DNA of 64,000 nt from Silvibacterium bohemicum (GTDB lineage: Bacteria > Acidobacteriota > Terriglobia > Terriglobales > Acidobacteriaceae): contig NZ_LBHJ01000001.1 of NCBI RefSeq assembly GCF_001006305.1, positions 620,001 through 684,000 of the forward strand, written 5' to 3'. Below the pieces are notes generated by a model. The model had not been told where the DNA came from, did no database searches, and worked only from the letters and a program-made list of their open reading frames with translations. Below, in pieces: positions 28,566 to 37,317 of this stretch; the stretch's first letter is position 1, and each line of letters begins with the position of its first letter. A program made the position numbers and the translations under genes.

Positions 28566-29222
28566 ATGAACAAGATAATTCTTGGAGACAATCAAGCAAT
28601 CTTTCGCGCTGGTGTGGCCAAAATGCTCGCAACTGAAGACGACTGCCGTGTCATTGCACAATGCTCGGAGAAGGCGCAACTCTACGAGCTGATCCTTAGA
28701 TTTCCGGGAGCTCAGGTGCTGTTTGCGGCAGCATTGAAGCCGGACTTGCCGCAGTTGGCTGCTCGATTGGAATCCGCGAAAAGCCGGGCCATCGTTATCC
28801 TGGAAAACGGCCAGCAACCCGAGCCGTTTCAAATACCGGCTATCTACGGATGCGTGTACCGTAATTCGTCGGGGCCTAAGCTGATCGATGGTGTGCGGCG
28901 GGTGGCGCTCGGGGAGCGCTTCCAAGAGGATCCCGAGGTCTTCTCCGAGCCTCAGGAGGAAGATCAGGTTGGTGCGCGCGTACGTGACCGGCTGACGCCG
29001 AAAGAAATGCAGATCGTTGCATTGCTGGTGCAAGGCAACAGAAACAAAGAAATCGCCGTGCGCCTTCACACCACCGAACAAGTCATCAAGAACTACCTGC
29101 GTGGCATATTCGATAAGACAGGTGTCTCTGACCGGCTCGAACTCGCTTTGTTTACGATCCATCACAGAACCCTGGCGACCGCCGCAACCGCTGCGGCCGA
29201 ACGGATTCCGCAAGCCGCTTGA
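28566..29222 (+). CDS. LuxR/NarL-type regulator with degenerate receiver
   Basis: This 218-aa protein has an N-terminal receiver-like domain (IILGDNQAIFRAG) and a C-terminal LuxR helix-turn-helix (LTPKEMQIVALLVQGNRNKE, then IAVRLHTTEQVIKNYLRGIF). The phosphoacceptor Asp expected after the third strand is missing (QVLFAAALKPD), and the switch Lys region reads VYRNSSG. Phosphorylation is therefore unlikely. The open frame begins upstream at 28404, but ATG 28566 starts the domain exactly and has a purine-rich ribosome site. Confidence 0.87.
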   Translation: MNKIILGDNQAIFRAGVAKMLATEDDCRVIAQCSEKAQLYELILRFPGAQVLFAAALKPDLPQLAARLESAKSRAIVILENGQQPEPFQIPAIYGCVYRNSSGPKLIDGVRRVALGERFQEDPEVFSEPQEEDQVGARVRDRLTPKEMQIVALLVQGNRNKEIAVRLHTTEQVIKNYLRGIFDKTGVSDRLELALFTIHHRTLATAATAAAERIPQAA

Positions 29223-29291
29223 AGGGAATTCGCAGAGGCAAGGGCGCGACTGCACGTGAGAGGCGATTGAGTGGATGATACTGCGTTTCCG

Positions 29292-29316
29292 GGACCGCCG
29301 CAGCATAAGGCGGTTC
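29292..29316 (+). terminator. Probable terminator between LuxR and GntR genes
   Basis: The stem GGACCGCC / GGCGGTTC (8 bp with one G-U) closes a 9-nt loop and is followed by a pyrimidine-rich TTCTCCC. It isolates the LuxR gene from the GntR promoter. Confidence 0.45.
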
Positions 29317-29331
29317 TTCTCCCAGAGCGCA

Positions 29332-29346
29332 TGACGTTATATTGTC
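29332..29346 (+). promoter_or_regulatory. GntR operator overlapping its own -10
   Basis: TGACGTTATATTGTC matches 14 of 15 bases of the core of the doxX/chrA operator at 30639-30653. It contains the -10 TATATT (29338-29343). The GntR ATG at 29350 lies 7 nt after the -10, so the transcript is predicted to be leaderless and autorepressed. Confidence 0.55.
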
Positions 29347-29349
29347 TCT

Positions 29350-30123
29350 ATGGCTGAAGCGCCGCTCTATGGGAGGGTCGAAGAGGTTCTGGCGTCCGAG
29401 ATCGCGCGGGGAGATTATCAGCCCGGCGATCGCCTTCCGTCGGAAGACGAATTGTTGGCACGCTTCGACGTAAGCCGGATTACCGTCCGGCGCGCCGTTC
29501 AGAACCTTATCCAACGTGGCGTCCTTGAGATTCGGAGGGGGCTTGGCACCTTTGTGCTGGCGCCGAAGGTCTCGCAGGATTTAACCAAGCTGACGGGATT
29601 CGTCGAAGACACGGACACCCATGGACGCAAGGCGTCGGCGCGTGTGGTCAGTCAAGGCGTGGTTGCCGCAAGTGTAAGGGTGGCGCAGCATCTTGGTATC
29701 AGCAAGGGAACACGCGTGATGCGAATTGAGCGTGTGCGTCTGGCCGATTCTGTTCCGATGTCCTTCGACGAGACCTACCTGCCCCTAGAAATCGGCAGAG
29801 AGGTTGTTCGCAACGACCTTCGAGTGAAGCCGATCTTCACACTGCTTGAAGAAAAGTACGGAATTCCTCTCACCGAGGCCGAATACAGTCTGGAAGCCGC
29901 AGCAGCCTCGGCCCATGTGGCGAATGCCCTCAACATTTCCGAAGGAACTCCGATCTTTCGTATCGAGCGGACCTCGTACACAACCGCAGGCAAGCCGATC
30001 GACTACGAAGTGCTCTCCTACCGTGGAGATCTCATCCGCTTCGTCACGCGCCTGGCTCGGCATTCGAAGCTGGACGCGTCTCAACCTAAAGCGCCATCCC
30101 CCTTGCGCAAACGGAAGCGGTAA
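29350..30123 (+). CDS. GntR-family regulator with UTRA domain (HutC/FarR subfamily)
   Basis: This 257-aa protein has an N-terminal winged helix (GDRLPSEDELLARFDVSRITV and following) and a C-terminal UTRA ligand domain (IERVRLADSVPMSFDETYLP to PIDYEVLSYRGD). It ends in a basic tail. It probably binds the near-palindromes at its own promoter and at the doxX/chrA promoter. The ligand is unknown. Its 3' end overlaps the convergent doxX gene by 43 bp. Confidence 0.9.
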   Translation: MAEAPLYGRVEEVLASEIARGDYQPGDRLPSEDELLARFDVSRITVRRAVQNLIQRGVLEIRRGLGTFVLAPKVSQDLTKLTGFVEDTDTHGRKASARVVSQGVVAASVRVAQHLGISKGTRVMRIERVRLADSVPMSFDETYLPLEIGREVVRNDLRVKPIFTLLEEKYGIPLTEAEYSLEAAAASAHVANALNISEGTPIFRIERTSYTTAGKPIDYEVLSYRGDLIRFVTRLARHSKLDASQPKAPSPLRKRKR

Positions 30124-30575
30124 GCATCGACGGACCACGGACTCGGACCCGATAGGACAAGAGTTACGATGCAGGCGATATAGAGCAGATCGCATTCGTA
30201 TCCTGGCGGGCCGAACTGCGCGCGTCCATCGACAATCTTCATCAACTTGATGGAACTGAAGCCGTAGGGCAGATGGACGGTCATAATCGCGACGACAAGC
30301 AACGCGATTGCCGGGAGACTTACCCAGAACACGAATGCGCCACACAGGATCGCTAGCCCACCGAAGACTTCCGTAAGGATCGTAAGCCAGACCATGATCT
30401 GAGCCGCGGGGACATGAGCCGCATTGAGGATCGCGGCGAAGGTATCCGGTCCCTTATTCCATTTGGCTATTCCATGCACAAGAAACCCATACCCCACGAT
30501 CATTCGAAGGGGTATAACGGCATATTTTCTGAAGATATCCGGAGTTTTACGCCACGGCATCAGATTTCGGTTCAT
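30081..30575 (-). CDS. DoxX-family membrane protein
   Basis: This 164-aa protein has four hydrophobic segments, with the family start PLRMIVGYGFLVHGIAKWNKGP and ILTEVFGGLAILCGAF. DoxX relatives are small quinone-linked or stress-related membrane proteins with poorly defined roles. The ATG at 30575 has GGAGG 8 nt upstream; a start further upstream at 30614 is less likely. It is divergent from chrA across the GntR-type operator and overlaps the gntR 3' end in the opposite direction. Confidence 0.88.
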   Translation of the reverse strand: MNRNLMPWRKTPDIFRKYAVIPLRMIVGYGFLVHGIAKWNKGPDTFAAILNAAHVPAAQIMVWLTILTEVFGGLAILCGAFVFWVSLPAIALLVVAIMTVHLPYGFSSIKLMKIVDGRAQFGPPGYECDLLYIACIVTLVLSGPSPWSVDAYRFRLRKGDGALG

Positions 30576-30633
30576 AATTCTTTTCCTCCTCGCGGCAAGC
30601 GCCTGCCTTCTCAAGCATTAAAACGTTCTATGA

Positions 30634-30659
30634 CACTATGACGTTATAATGTCATAGTG
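30634..30659 (+). promoter_or_regulatory. Perfect dyad operator at doxX/chrA promoter
   Basis: Nine-base arms CACTATGAC (30634-30642) and GTCATAGTG (30651-30659) flank the 8-bp GTTATAAT, which holds a consensus -10 TATAAT (30645-30650). The same core occurs at the gntR promoter, so the GntR protein is the likely binder. The chrA GTG start at 30657 falls at the expected transcription start. Confidence 0.65.
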
Positions 30660-31973
30660 GTTACAGAGAAAGCGCTCCCCCCAATAGAATTATCTGCCGC
30701 GGCGCGGTTCTGGTTTCGGCTGGGTTTGATCAGTTTCGGCGGGACGGCTGCCCACATCGCGATCATGCATGACGATCTGGTGGAGCGCAGAAGGTGGATC
30801 GACAACGAGGACTTCTTTCACGCGCTGAGTCATTGCATGATTCTCCCCGGCCCGGAAGCCCAGCAGCTCGCCATTTATCTCGGTTGGAAGTTGAACGGAA
30901 TCAGAGGGGGCATCGTCGCCGGCACGCTCTTTGTTCTTCCATCCATGTTTGTGCTGCTGGCTCTGAGCATCGTATACGCCAAGTTTGGGAGCCTGCCCTG
31001 GATCGCCGCCATGTTCAGCGGGCTGAGGCCAGCGGTGCTGGCTCTAGTACTGCTCGCGTTGACTCGACTGGCGAGGCGTTCGCTGATTGAGCCGGTGCAG
31101 TGGGCTGTCGCATCCGGGGCATTTGCAGCGGTGATCCTGCTTCATGCTTCGATTCCAGTTGTGATGGCTGCAGCGATTGCTCTTGGCTTTCTCATAGAGA
31201 AATTCCGTCGCGATCCTCTATCAGAGCGACCATCGATGACGGGTCGCGAAGCTTCCAATGTGAACCGAGACATACGGAAGCAGGCTCTCTTGTCGTTTGC
31301 GAAGATCACCGCGGCGGGGTTGGGGATATGGCTTGCTCCATTTCTCGCTCTTTACTTGTTCGGCCGAGACTTTCACTTTTGGAGTCAGCTTGGCCTCTTT
31401 TTTACGCGCACCGCCTTCGTTACATTTGGAGGCTCCTACACGGTTATTCCTTATGTGGCTCACACGGCGGTATTCCACTATCACTGGCTGAGTCAGCCTC
31501 AGATGCTCGATGGCTTCGCTCTCGCGGAGACGACACCTGGACCGCTCATCATCGTCGTGGCATTCGTTGGGTTCATGGCAGGCTTTCATCGCTTCCATGG
31601 TTCGATCCTGATGGGCTCCTCGGCCTTGCTTTTGACTACTCTCTACACCTTTCTGCCATGTTTTCTGTTCGTCTTTGCCGGCGCACCTTTCGTTAGCTGG
31701 ACGCAAAATAACCGGAGTATCAAAGCCGTGCTGAGTCTGGTCGTCGCAGTCGTGTTCGCTGCCATGGCTGATCTCGCCTTATTTCTTGCTCGCGGCGTTC
31801 TGTTTCCTTCCGGGACACTTGGCTTCGCAGAACTCGATTGGACTGCAATTGCCGTGGTCGGCCTTTCGCTCTTTCTGCTTGGAGCGCTCAAGACGAAAGT
31901 GGGTGCAGTGATCGGATTGAGCCTGGGACTTGGAATCGCACGCTGGCTGATTCGCCTGTGGTGGATACATTAG
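30657..31973 (+). CDS. chrA: Chromate transporter ChrA, two-domain form
   Basis: This 438-aa membrane protein of the CHR family has duplicated halves. The first begins FWFRLGLISFGGTAAHIAIM, with the HCMILPGPEAQQLAIYLG motif. The second begins FFTRTAFVTFGGSYTVIPYV, with FALAETTPGPLIIVVAFVG. ChrA proteins export chromate or related oxyanions by proton exchange. The start is GTG 30657, the only start ahead of the first conserved helix. It lies 7 nt after a TATAAT, so a leaderless mRNA is predicted. No chrB-type regulator is present; GntR control is inferred from the operator. Confidence 0.92.
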   Translation: MVTEKALPPIELSAAARFWFRLGLISFGGTAAHIAIMHDDLVERRRWIDNEDFFHALSHCMILPGPEAQQLAIYLGWKLNGIRGGIVAGTLFVLPSMFVLLALSIVYAKFGSLPWIAAMFSGLRPAVLALVLLALTRLARRSLIEPVQWAVASGAFAAVILLHASIPVVMAAAIALGFLIEKFRRDPLSERPSMTGREASNVNRDIRKQALLSFAKITAAGLGIWLAPFLALYLFGRDFHFWSQLGLFFTRTAFVTFGGSYTVIPYVAHTAVFHYHWLSQPQMLDGFALAETTPGPLIIVVAFVGFMAGFHRFHGSILMGSSALLLTTLYTFLPCFLFVFAGAPFVSWTQNNRSIKAVLSLVVAVVFAAMADLALFLARGVLFPSGTLGFAELDWTAIAVVGLSLFLLGALKTKVGAVIGLSLGLGIARWLIRLWWIH

Positions 31974-32056
31974 TTCTGGGGGGAGATCACGAGATGTGAC
32001 CACCATGTATTCAAGCGGAGTTGAAGGAAGATCTACTTCAGATCTCAGGCTCGCAT

Positions 32057-32830
32057 TCAGAACAGGATGATGAGCTTCATATTCGGGGAGTGTGCGATTC
32101 GCAGCGTGAGTTGTCGAAGCACCAGGTGACCGTCCTGGGGATGAACGAATGCACGTTCGCCGCCTTCTCGCTCCAATACATTCTGCGTACTCCAGAATGT
32201 GTCGAACTCCGGGCTGCTCTGGCGCAGCACCTCTATCTGGCTGGTGATCGTTGCGTCGTCCATAAGGCTGCGGCAATCGCCGCGAAACTCCGCGACGAGC
32301 CTTTGTGCCCGGACGGGCCAGTCCACAATGAATTGGCGGGCGCTCGGGTTCAGAAACATGTAGTTCAGCAGATTAGGCCGCACTTCGCCGGGAGCGAGCC
32401 ACTCCTGGAACAAGTCGCTCGCAGGCTTATTCCAGGCGATTGCGTTCCACGCGTGATCGAGAACATAGGCTGGCGTTTGAATCACCCGCACTGCATCCCG
32501 TAGCGACTCTTCGATGTTCGATTCCGCAGCGACCTCACCCTTTTCGGGATCATGAATGCCCGCGAGTTCGAAAAGATATTTGCGCTCCGCCCGGGATAAG
32601 AGAAGCGCGCGTGCGATGCGCGACAGCGTGGCCGCAGATGTAGACTCTGTCCGTCCCTGCTCAATCCAAGTGAGCCAGGTGGGACTGATGCCGCACAGTC
32701 CGGCGAGTTCCTCTCGCCGCAGGCCCTTTGCTCTGCGCCGGGTTCCGCTGTTCAATCCGACTTCTTCCGGTCGCAGCCGTTCGCGTCTTGTGCGGATAAA
32801 GCTTCCGAGCGAAGTCTTCGCCGTTGTCAT
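32057..32830 (-). CDS. XRE regulator with MmyB-like ligand domain
   Basis: This 257-aa protein has an N-terminal helix-turn-helix (GLRREELAGLCGISPTWLTW, then IEQGR) and a C-terminal MmyB/MLTR-type domain (NAIAWNKPASDLF, RQFIVDWPVRAQRLVAEFR, HPQDGHLVLRQLTL). These regulators usually sense small hydrophobic ligands and control an adjacent gene. It is divergent from the methyltransferase gene at 32927, which is the probable target. Confidence 0.9.
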   Translation of the reverse strand: MTTAKTSLGSFIRTRRERLRPEEVGLNSGTRRRAKGLRREELAGLCGISPTWLTWIEQGRTESTSAATLSRIARALLLSRAERKYLFELAGIHDPEKGEVAAESNIEESLRDAVRVIQTPAYVLDHAWNAIAWNKPASDLFQEWLAPGEVRPNLLNYMFLNPSARQFIVDWPVRAQRLVAEFRGDCRSLMDDATITSQIEVLRQSSPEFDTFWSTQNVLEREGGERAFVHPQDGHLVLRQLTLRIAHSPNMKLIILF

Positions 32831-32877
32831 TTCACTCCTCAGCGTGGGTAGTGCTTATACCACTATATTCACCCATC

Positions 32878-32906
32878 TTGTACCAGCATGCGCGGGCCGC
32901 TATGTT
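32878..32906 (+). promoter_or_regulatory. Predicted promoter of methyltransferase gene
   Basis: The -35 TTGTAC (32878-32883), 17-bp spacer and -10 TATGTT (32901-32906) give a start near 32913, with GGAGAGG just before the ATG at 32927. Confidence 0.45.
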
Positions 32907-32926
32907 TTGCTGGAGAGGTGATTCGC

Positions 32927-33682
32927 ATGCAAAACCACACGACCAAAGTTGGGCAACAGTTCGGAGCTGTGGCCGAAGCCTATCTATCAAGCCGCGTGCA
33001 CAGCCAGGGCGCGGATCTGGAGGCTGTCGCCGAGAAGCTGAAGCAAAAGCCGTTGGGCCGCGTTCTAGATCTGGGCTGTGGGGCAGGGCATCTCAGCTTC
33101 GCGGCCGCTCCATTTGCTGAAGCCGTGGTTGCGTATGACCTGTCTCCGGAGATGATCGAGATTGTGAGCCGCGAAGCTCGACAGCGCGGGCACAACAACC
33201 TTTCTGTTCGGACAGGTCAGGTCGAAGAGCTCCCTTTCGAAGACCGAAGCTTTGACTGGGTTCTCACTCGGTACAGTGCACATCATTGGAACGATGTCCT
33301 GCGCGCACTTCGCGAAGCACGCCGGGTGCTCCGATCTGACGGAGGACTGATCCTCATCGATATCTGTGCGCCTGAAGATCCTTTGTTGGACACGCACCTG
33401 CAAACGGTAGAACTTTTGCGGGATGGGTCTCATGTCCGGGACTATTCTTTATCGAATTGGAGTGCAATGCTCGCTGAGGCCGGATTCGAAATCGAGAACT
33501 ATTCCCCCTGGAAGCTGCCGCTCGATTTCAAAGCCTGGGTCGATCGGATGAACACGCCATCCGTGTTTGTGGAAGCGATACAGGCACTCATGCGGAGCGC
33601 TCCTAAAGAGGTGCGGAGTTATTTTCGAGTTGCGGAGGACGGTTCGTTCGCTCCAGATAGCGTGCTCATCGAAGCTCGATGA
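32927..33682 (+). CDS. Class I SAM-dependent methyltransferase
   Basis: This 251-aa UbiE-like methyltransferase has motif I VLDLGCGAGHLSFAAA. The acidic end of strand 2 is in VAYDLSPEMIEIV, and motif IV-like VLTRYSAHHWNDV and LIDICAPED follow. The substrate is unknown; family relatives act on quinones or small molecules. The ATG at 32927 has GGAGAGG about 8 nt upstream, and the open frame before it includes the promoter. It is divergent from the XRE/MmyB regulator. Confidence 0.9.
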   Translation: MQNHTTKVGQQFGAVAEAYLSSRVHSQGADLEAVAEKLKQKPLGRVLDLGCGAGHLSFAAAPFAEAVVAYDLSPEMIEIVSREARQRGHNNLSVRTGQVEELPFEDRSFDWVLTRYSAHHWNDVLRALREARRVLRSDGGLILIDICAPEDPLLDTHLQTVELLRDGSHVRDYSLSNWSAMLAEAGFEIENYSPWKLPLDFKAWVDRMNTPSVFVEAIQALMRSAPKEVRSYFRVAEDGSFAPDSVLIEAR

Positions 33683-33740
33683 GTATGCTGTCGGTGGTTG
33701 TGATTCATCGGGAGGCGACAGGAAGTATTTCATCCTAAAA

Positions 33741-34010
33741 TCAAGACTTCTTTTTCTTTTTCGGCCTACCGGGGGGAAGGTAATTGGCTTTACTCTTGAT
33801 AACCTCTAGGCTTTCGATGATCTCGCGTCGACCATCTTTCATACCCTGTTCGTACACAGCCTCAAGAACCTGGCCTAGTCGGACACCCTTGTAGAGGTCC
33901 ATATCCATCGTGATTTCGGCTAGGGCTGCGTGAATCTTCGCTCCTACATAGAGCGCGAGTTCCCGGTCAGGCAGATAGACATTGGTCTTCTTATACTTAG
34001 ATTTTGCCAT
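33741..34010 (-). CDS. Small basic protein with AT-hook-like tail
   Basis: This 89-aa protein belongs to no family I recognise. It is mostly helical and charged (ELALYVGAKIHAALAEITMD, KGVRLGQVLEAVYEQGMKDG). It ends in YLPPGRPKKKKKS, where GRP flanked by basic residues resembles an AT-hook. It may bind nucleic acid, which is inference. It is monocistronic between the methyltransferase and VOC genes. Confidence 0.65.
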   Translation of the reverse strand: MAKSKYKKTNVYLPDRELALYVGAKIHAALAEITMDMDLYKGVRLGQVLEAVYEQGMKDGRREIIESLEVIKSKANYLPPGRPKKKKKS

Positions 34011-34235
34011 GCAGTGGATCGTAACAGCATTTATGCAGCTAACGCCGCGATTTATCGAAATTCTAGGCCTGATAGCTAAGCCCTGATTCCGTAGCGGAGG
34101 TGAAGCGCATAATATGTAAATCTGCCCGAGTTGTAATAGAAGAAAAGTGCAGCGTAATCAGACTCCAAACTGGACACTACCCCACCGGGTCCCAATTTGA
34201 CGCGTGAGCTGTTTTGCTGCATAAAGGAGATCTCT

Positions 34236-34598
34236 GTGGATGCTAAAGAGAAAATGAGTTTCATTGGCCAGCCAGTGCCGGAGTTGCCGGTCGCAGACGT
34301 GGAACGCGCACAACAGCATTACAGAGACGCGCTCGGCTTCGAGATCGGATGGCTTTACCCCGATAAAGGAATTGGGGCCGTATCGCGCGACAAGGTGACG
34401 ATCTTCTTTCGGAAGAGGGATTCACCGTTCGAGCCGGCTGTTCACTGGGTGTTTGCCGAAGATATCGACGTGTCGTACCAGGAGTTGCAATCGTCAGGGG
34501 CGAACATCGTGGAGCCTCTGGAAAAAAAGCCCTGGGGACTACGGCAGTTCACCGTAAAGGATCTGGACGGGAACATCTTCTATTTTCATCATGACTAA
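34236..34598 (+). CDS. VOC-family (glyoxalase/bleomycin-resistance) protein
   Basis: This 120-aa vicinal-oxygen-chelate protein contains PVPELPVADVERAQQHYRDA at the start and PWGLRQFTVKDLDGNIFYF at the end, the typical paired beta-alpha-beta fold. The GTG at 34236 has AAGGAG 6 nt upstream; the frame extends upstream without a better start. It overlaps the next VOC gene by 8 nt, so the two may function or dimerise together. The substrate is unknown. Confidence 0.85.
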   Translation: MDAKEKMSFIGQPVPELPVADVERAQQHYRDALGFEIGWLYPDKGIGAVSRDKVTIFFRKRDSPFEPAVHWVFAEDIDVSYQELQSSGANIVEPLEKKPWGLRQFTVKDLDGNIFYFHHD

Positions 34599-35031
34599 CC
34601 AAACGCCGCATATCGATGAACCAAGAGCGGCGACGCCGCGTCCCGTTCTCAATTCCATTGAGGCGCAGCTCTTCGTTGCGGATGTCAAGCGTTCCTGCGA
34701 TTTCTATACAAGTAAGCTTGGCTTCGCGGTTGAATTCATCTACGGCGACCCGCCGCACTACGCGCAGGTCTTCCGCGACAATGCGCGGCTCAACTTGAAG
34801 CTGGTTCGCGAAGCGGTGTTCGCCGGTGACATTCGCAAGCGAGAACATCTGCTCTCCGCCTCGATCACGGTTGCCACCGCGAATGAAATCAAACAGCTGT
34901 TTGCGAGCTATCAGGCTGCAGGGGTTTCCTTCCATCAGGAGCAGAGGCAGGAGCCTTGGGGCGCGAGAACCTTTATCGTCCGCGATCCAGACGAGAACCT
35001 CATTCTCTTTGCCGGCCCGGCCGCAGACTGA
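34591..35031 (+). CDS. Second VOC-family protein
   Basis: This 146-aa protein has IEAQLFVADVKRSCDFYTSK at the start and EPWGARTFIVRDPDENLILF at the end. It overlaps the preceding VOC gene by 8 nt. It has a 20-residue N-terminal extension before the fold. The pair resembles antibiotic- or aldehyde-detoxifying VOC genes, but no specific substrate can be named. Confidence 0.85.
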   Translation: MTNQTPHIDEPRAATPRPVLNSIEAQLFVADVKRSCDFYTSKLGFAVEFIYGDPPHYAQVFRDNARLNLKLVREAVFAGDIRKREHLLSASITVATANEIKQLFASYQAAGVSFHQEQRQEPWGARTFIVRDPDENLILFAGPAAD

Positions 35032-35139
35032 GCTGCGATGGCGGTAGACCCGCAAGACTAGATTGGCGAGGACGTGATTCGATTGACGTACGTTTCTGCT
35101 TCATCGCATCGATCTCTGCCAAAGCGCCTGAAAGTAGCG

Positions 35140-36759
35140 TCAGAATGCTTCGAAGCTCTGCTCGCGCGAAAAGCGTTCCGAGGTGCTTCTCGACAATGTT
35201 TTTGGCGTAAATACTGCGGGGAAGGAGCCAGGTGTTGAGCTCATCCTGACCGGCGCAGTTCGCATGTTCATGGCCGGAGTTGAATAGAGCGCCTGCGGTC
35301 TGTTTTCCCTTCGGGTCGCGGACGGGAGATTGTAGGAGAGCTTTCCTCCAACCATGCCGTTGAGGCGGCCGGTGATTTCTTTCATCGCTTCCGATTGCCC
35401 GTTCAGCTCTTCCGCAGCCGCGGCGCTCTCTTCGGCATTGGCGGCTGTGGTCTGGATAACCTGTTCCATCTGCCCCAGAGCCGTGCGAATCTGATCGATG
35501 CCGACAGACTGCTCGCGGCTGCCGTAGCTCACGTCATCCACCAGCGTGGCCAGATCGGTGAACTCATTCGAGATCTGCTGGACAGAGGTTACGACCCCGC
35601 CAAGCACTGCTTTGCCGGCTACAGACTTGGCTACGGAATCTTCGATCAGCGATGCCGTATCCTTGGCCGCCTGCGCGCTGCGCTGCGCCAGGCTGCGCAC
35701 TTCGTCCGCGACTACTGCGAAGCCCATGCCCGCTTCCCCGGCCCTTGCGGCCTCGACGGCGGCGTTGAGCGCGAGAATGTTGGTCTGGAAGGCAATCTCG
35801 TCAATGATCTTAATGATCTTCGCGATTTTCGAGCTGGAATTATTGATATCGTCCATGGCTACCATCATGTCTGACAATTGGCGGTCGGTATCTTGAAACT
35901 CCTTCTTCGATTTCCCGACCATCTGCGCCATGTTCGCCGCGTTTTCAGTATTCTTGCGGGCCATGGAGTTGATCTCCTCAGCCGAAGCCGAGGTCTCTTC
36001 GAGGGATGCTGCCTGCTCTGACGAACCCTGCGCCAGCAGCTGGCTGGACGACGATACCTGGGCCGCTGCCGATGCGGTCTGCTGCGAGCCCTCCGTGAGT
36101 TCGGCCACCACCTGGGTGAGAGCGCAATCGATTTGCCGGACGATATAGATCACCACCGCACCTGCCGCAGCGGAGAGCAGGATCATAACGACCACAACCC
36201 AGATGCTGGAATGGATCAAAGACTCATTGCCGGCCGCGATTTCGGTCACTTGCGAGGTGGAGATCTGAGCCAGCGCCTTGATCTGCGCGTCGGATTTTTC
36301 TGCCATCGGCGAAAGCTTTCCCTTTTGGAAGGCGGCTGACGCCACGCCATCTCCGGTACGGCTCAGGCGATAGAGATCATCGTGCGCCTGCAGCCTGGCG
36401 TCGTTACTTGCCGCGAGGTCTTGAAGGATTTGCCTCGCCTGTTCACTGGTCGTGATGGATTGATATTCCTTGATCAGCTCCTGGCTCTTCGTCAGGTTCT
36501 CGCGGAAGGCAGAGTCGTATTTTTCTACGACGTCCGCATCTTTCGTGAAGGCGCGAATCACCATGCCCCGCTCGAGCGACAGCATATTCGCGGTATGAAA
36601 CTCCAGTTGGCCACTGAGCGCGAGCTTGTGCGTGCTTGCCGAGCTGACTCTCGTCTGGGTCTGGATATGGGCTAAAGACAGCCACGCGGTTATGCCGAGG
36701 ATGAGAGTGAAGCTGAGGGCGGCTCCAAACGAGGCATAGAGCTTTTTGTTGATGGTCAC
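35140..36759 (-). CDS. Methyl-accepting chemotaxis protein
   Basis: This 539-aa chemoreceptor has TM1 (about 8-30), a helical periplasmic four-helix-bundle type sensor (to ~185) and TM2 (about 186-208). A linker without a recognisable HAMP domain follows, then the signalling hairpin with tip [20 protein letters not shown]. Methylation-type Glu/Gln heptads are present ([18 protein letters not shown]). The extreme C-terminus SFEAF fits the aromatic-x-x-aromatic pattern of CheR/CheB tethering peptides. No che genes are in the window. Confidence 0.93.
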   Translation of the reverse strand: MTINKKLYASFGAALSFTLILGITAWLSLAHIQTQTRVSSASTHKLALSGQLEFHTANMLSLERGMVIRAFTKDADVVEKYDSAFRENLTKSQELIKEYQSITTSEQARQILQDLAASNDARLQAHDDLYRLSRTGDGVASAAFQKGKLSPMAEKSDAQIKALAQISTSQVTEIAAGNESLIHSSIWVVVVMILLSAAAGAVVIYIVRQIDCALTQVVAELTEGSQQTASAAAQVSSSSQLLAQGSSEQAASLEETSASAEEINSMARKNTENAANMAQMVGKSKKEFQDTDRQLSDMMVAMDDINNSSSKIAKIIKIIDEIAFQTNILALNAAVEAARAGEAGMGFAVVADEVRSLAQRSAQAAKDTASLIEDSVAKSVAGKAVLGGVVTSVQQISNEFTDLATLVDDVSYGSREQSVGIDQIRTALGQMEQVIQTTAANAEESAAAAEELNGQSEAMKEITGRLNGMVGGKLSYNLPSATRRENRPQALYSTPAMNMRTAPVRMSSTPGSFPAVFTPKTLSRSTSERFSREQSFEAF

Positions 36760-37092
36760 GGTTTCTCCTTATGTCGAGCCGGGGCTGCGTCTGGGGGATT
36801 CCGTCAGGCCGTACTTAGTAAAACAAAGAATGGGGCAAGATATTCCCTCTTGCTTCATTGCGCGGTCGAGCCAGAACTGTACACCGCTTCTATCGGTACG
36901 CGTGAGGACGCCTCGTATCGAACGTGATATCACTTCAGAGAAAAATTAGGAAGGAAGTGCGAGGCGGACATAGAAAGCTTTGCTTAGCCCAGGGATAGCC
37001 AGGCCTATCGCGGACAAATAGATCATTCAGCCGGAAGATAGGGGTGCAAAGGGAGCCTTTGCCAGCTCTGGTAGACGGGTAGTCGAAGCTTG
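36760..37092 (-). other. Upstream region of the chemoreceptor gene
   Basis: No gene is seen. A perfect 10-bp palindrome GTGATATCAC lies at 36924-36933. Its GTGATATC core recalls the shared element upstream of the Ig lipoprotein and flp. No clear sigma-70 promoter was found. Confidence 0.35.
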
Positions 37093-37317
37093 TTAGTGGC
37101 GGATAGTTGTAATCGGCGCCGAGGGGTTGCGTTCTCGCGATTTCACGGACTTCTGGAGATAACTCTCTTCCATCCGCGTGATCTTTTCTGCGACCGCGAG
37201 GCTGATGAAGTGGTTGATGGAAATCCCCTCGCGTTCGGCGAGCTCGTTTGCCTGTCGCCGAATGGACGGCGCCAATCGAAGGGGAAAGGATTGTCTGCGT
37301 TTCTCTGACTCGGGCAT
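37093..37317 (-). CDS. Small ribbon-helix-helix protein, copy 1
   Basis: This 74-aa protein has the RHH pattern RQSFPLRLAPSIRRQANELA, then EREGISINHFISLAVAEKI. It is of the type often annotated as HicB-like antitoxin. The open frame extends to 37443, but ATG 37317 has GGGAG 5 nt upstream and starts the domain. No toxin gene is adjacent. Two paralogues occur at 56906-57133 and 58088-58279. Confidence 0.75.
   Translation of the reverse strand: MPESEKRRQSFPLRLAPSIRRQANELAEREGISINHFISLAVAEKITRMEESYLQKSVKSRERNPSAPITTIRH

Noticed and set aside
34197-34225. TTGACG/CATAAA promoter for the first VOC gene
   Set aside because: The -10 would overlap the ribosome binding site of the GTG start, so the spacing is not workable.
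34076-34264. Short minus-strand frame suggesting an integrase or IS remnant
   Set aside because: It is too short and carries no recognisable motif, inverted ends or target duplication; it overlaps the VOC start region.
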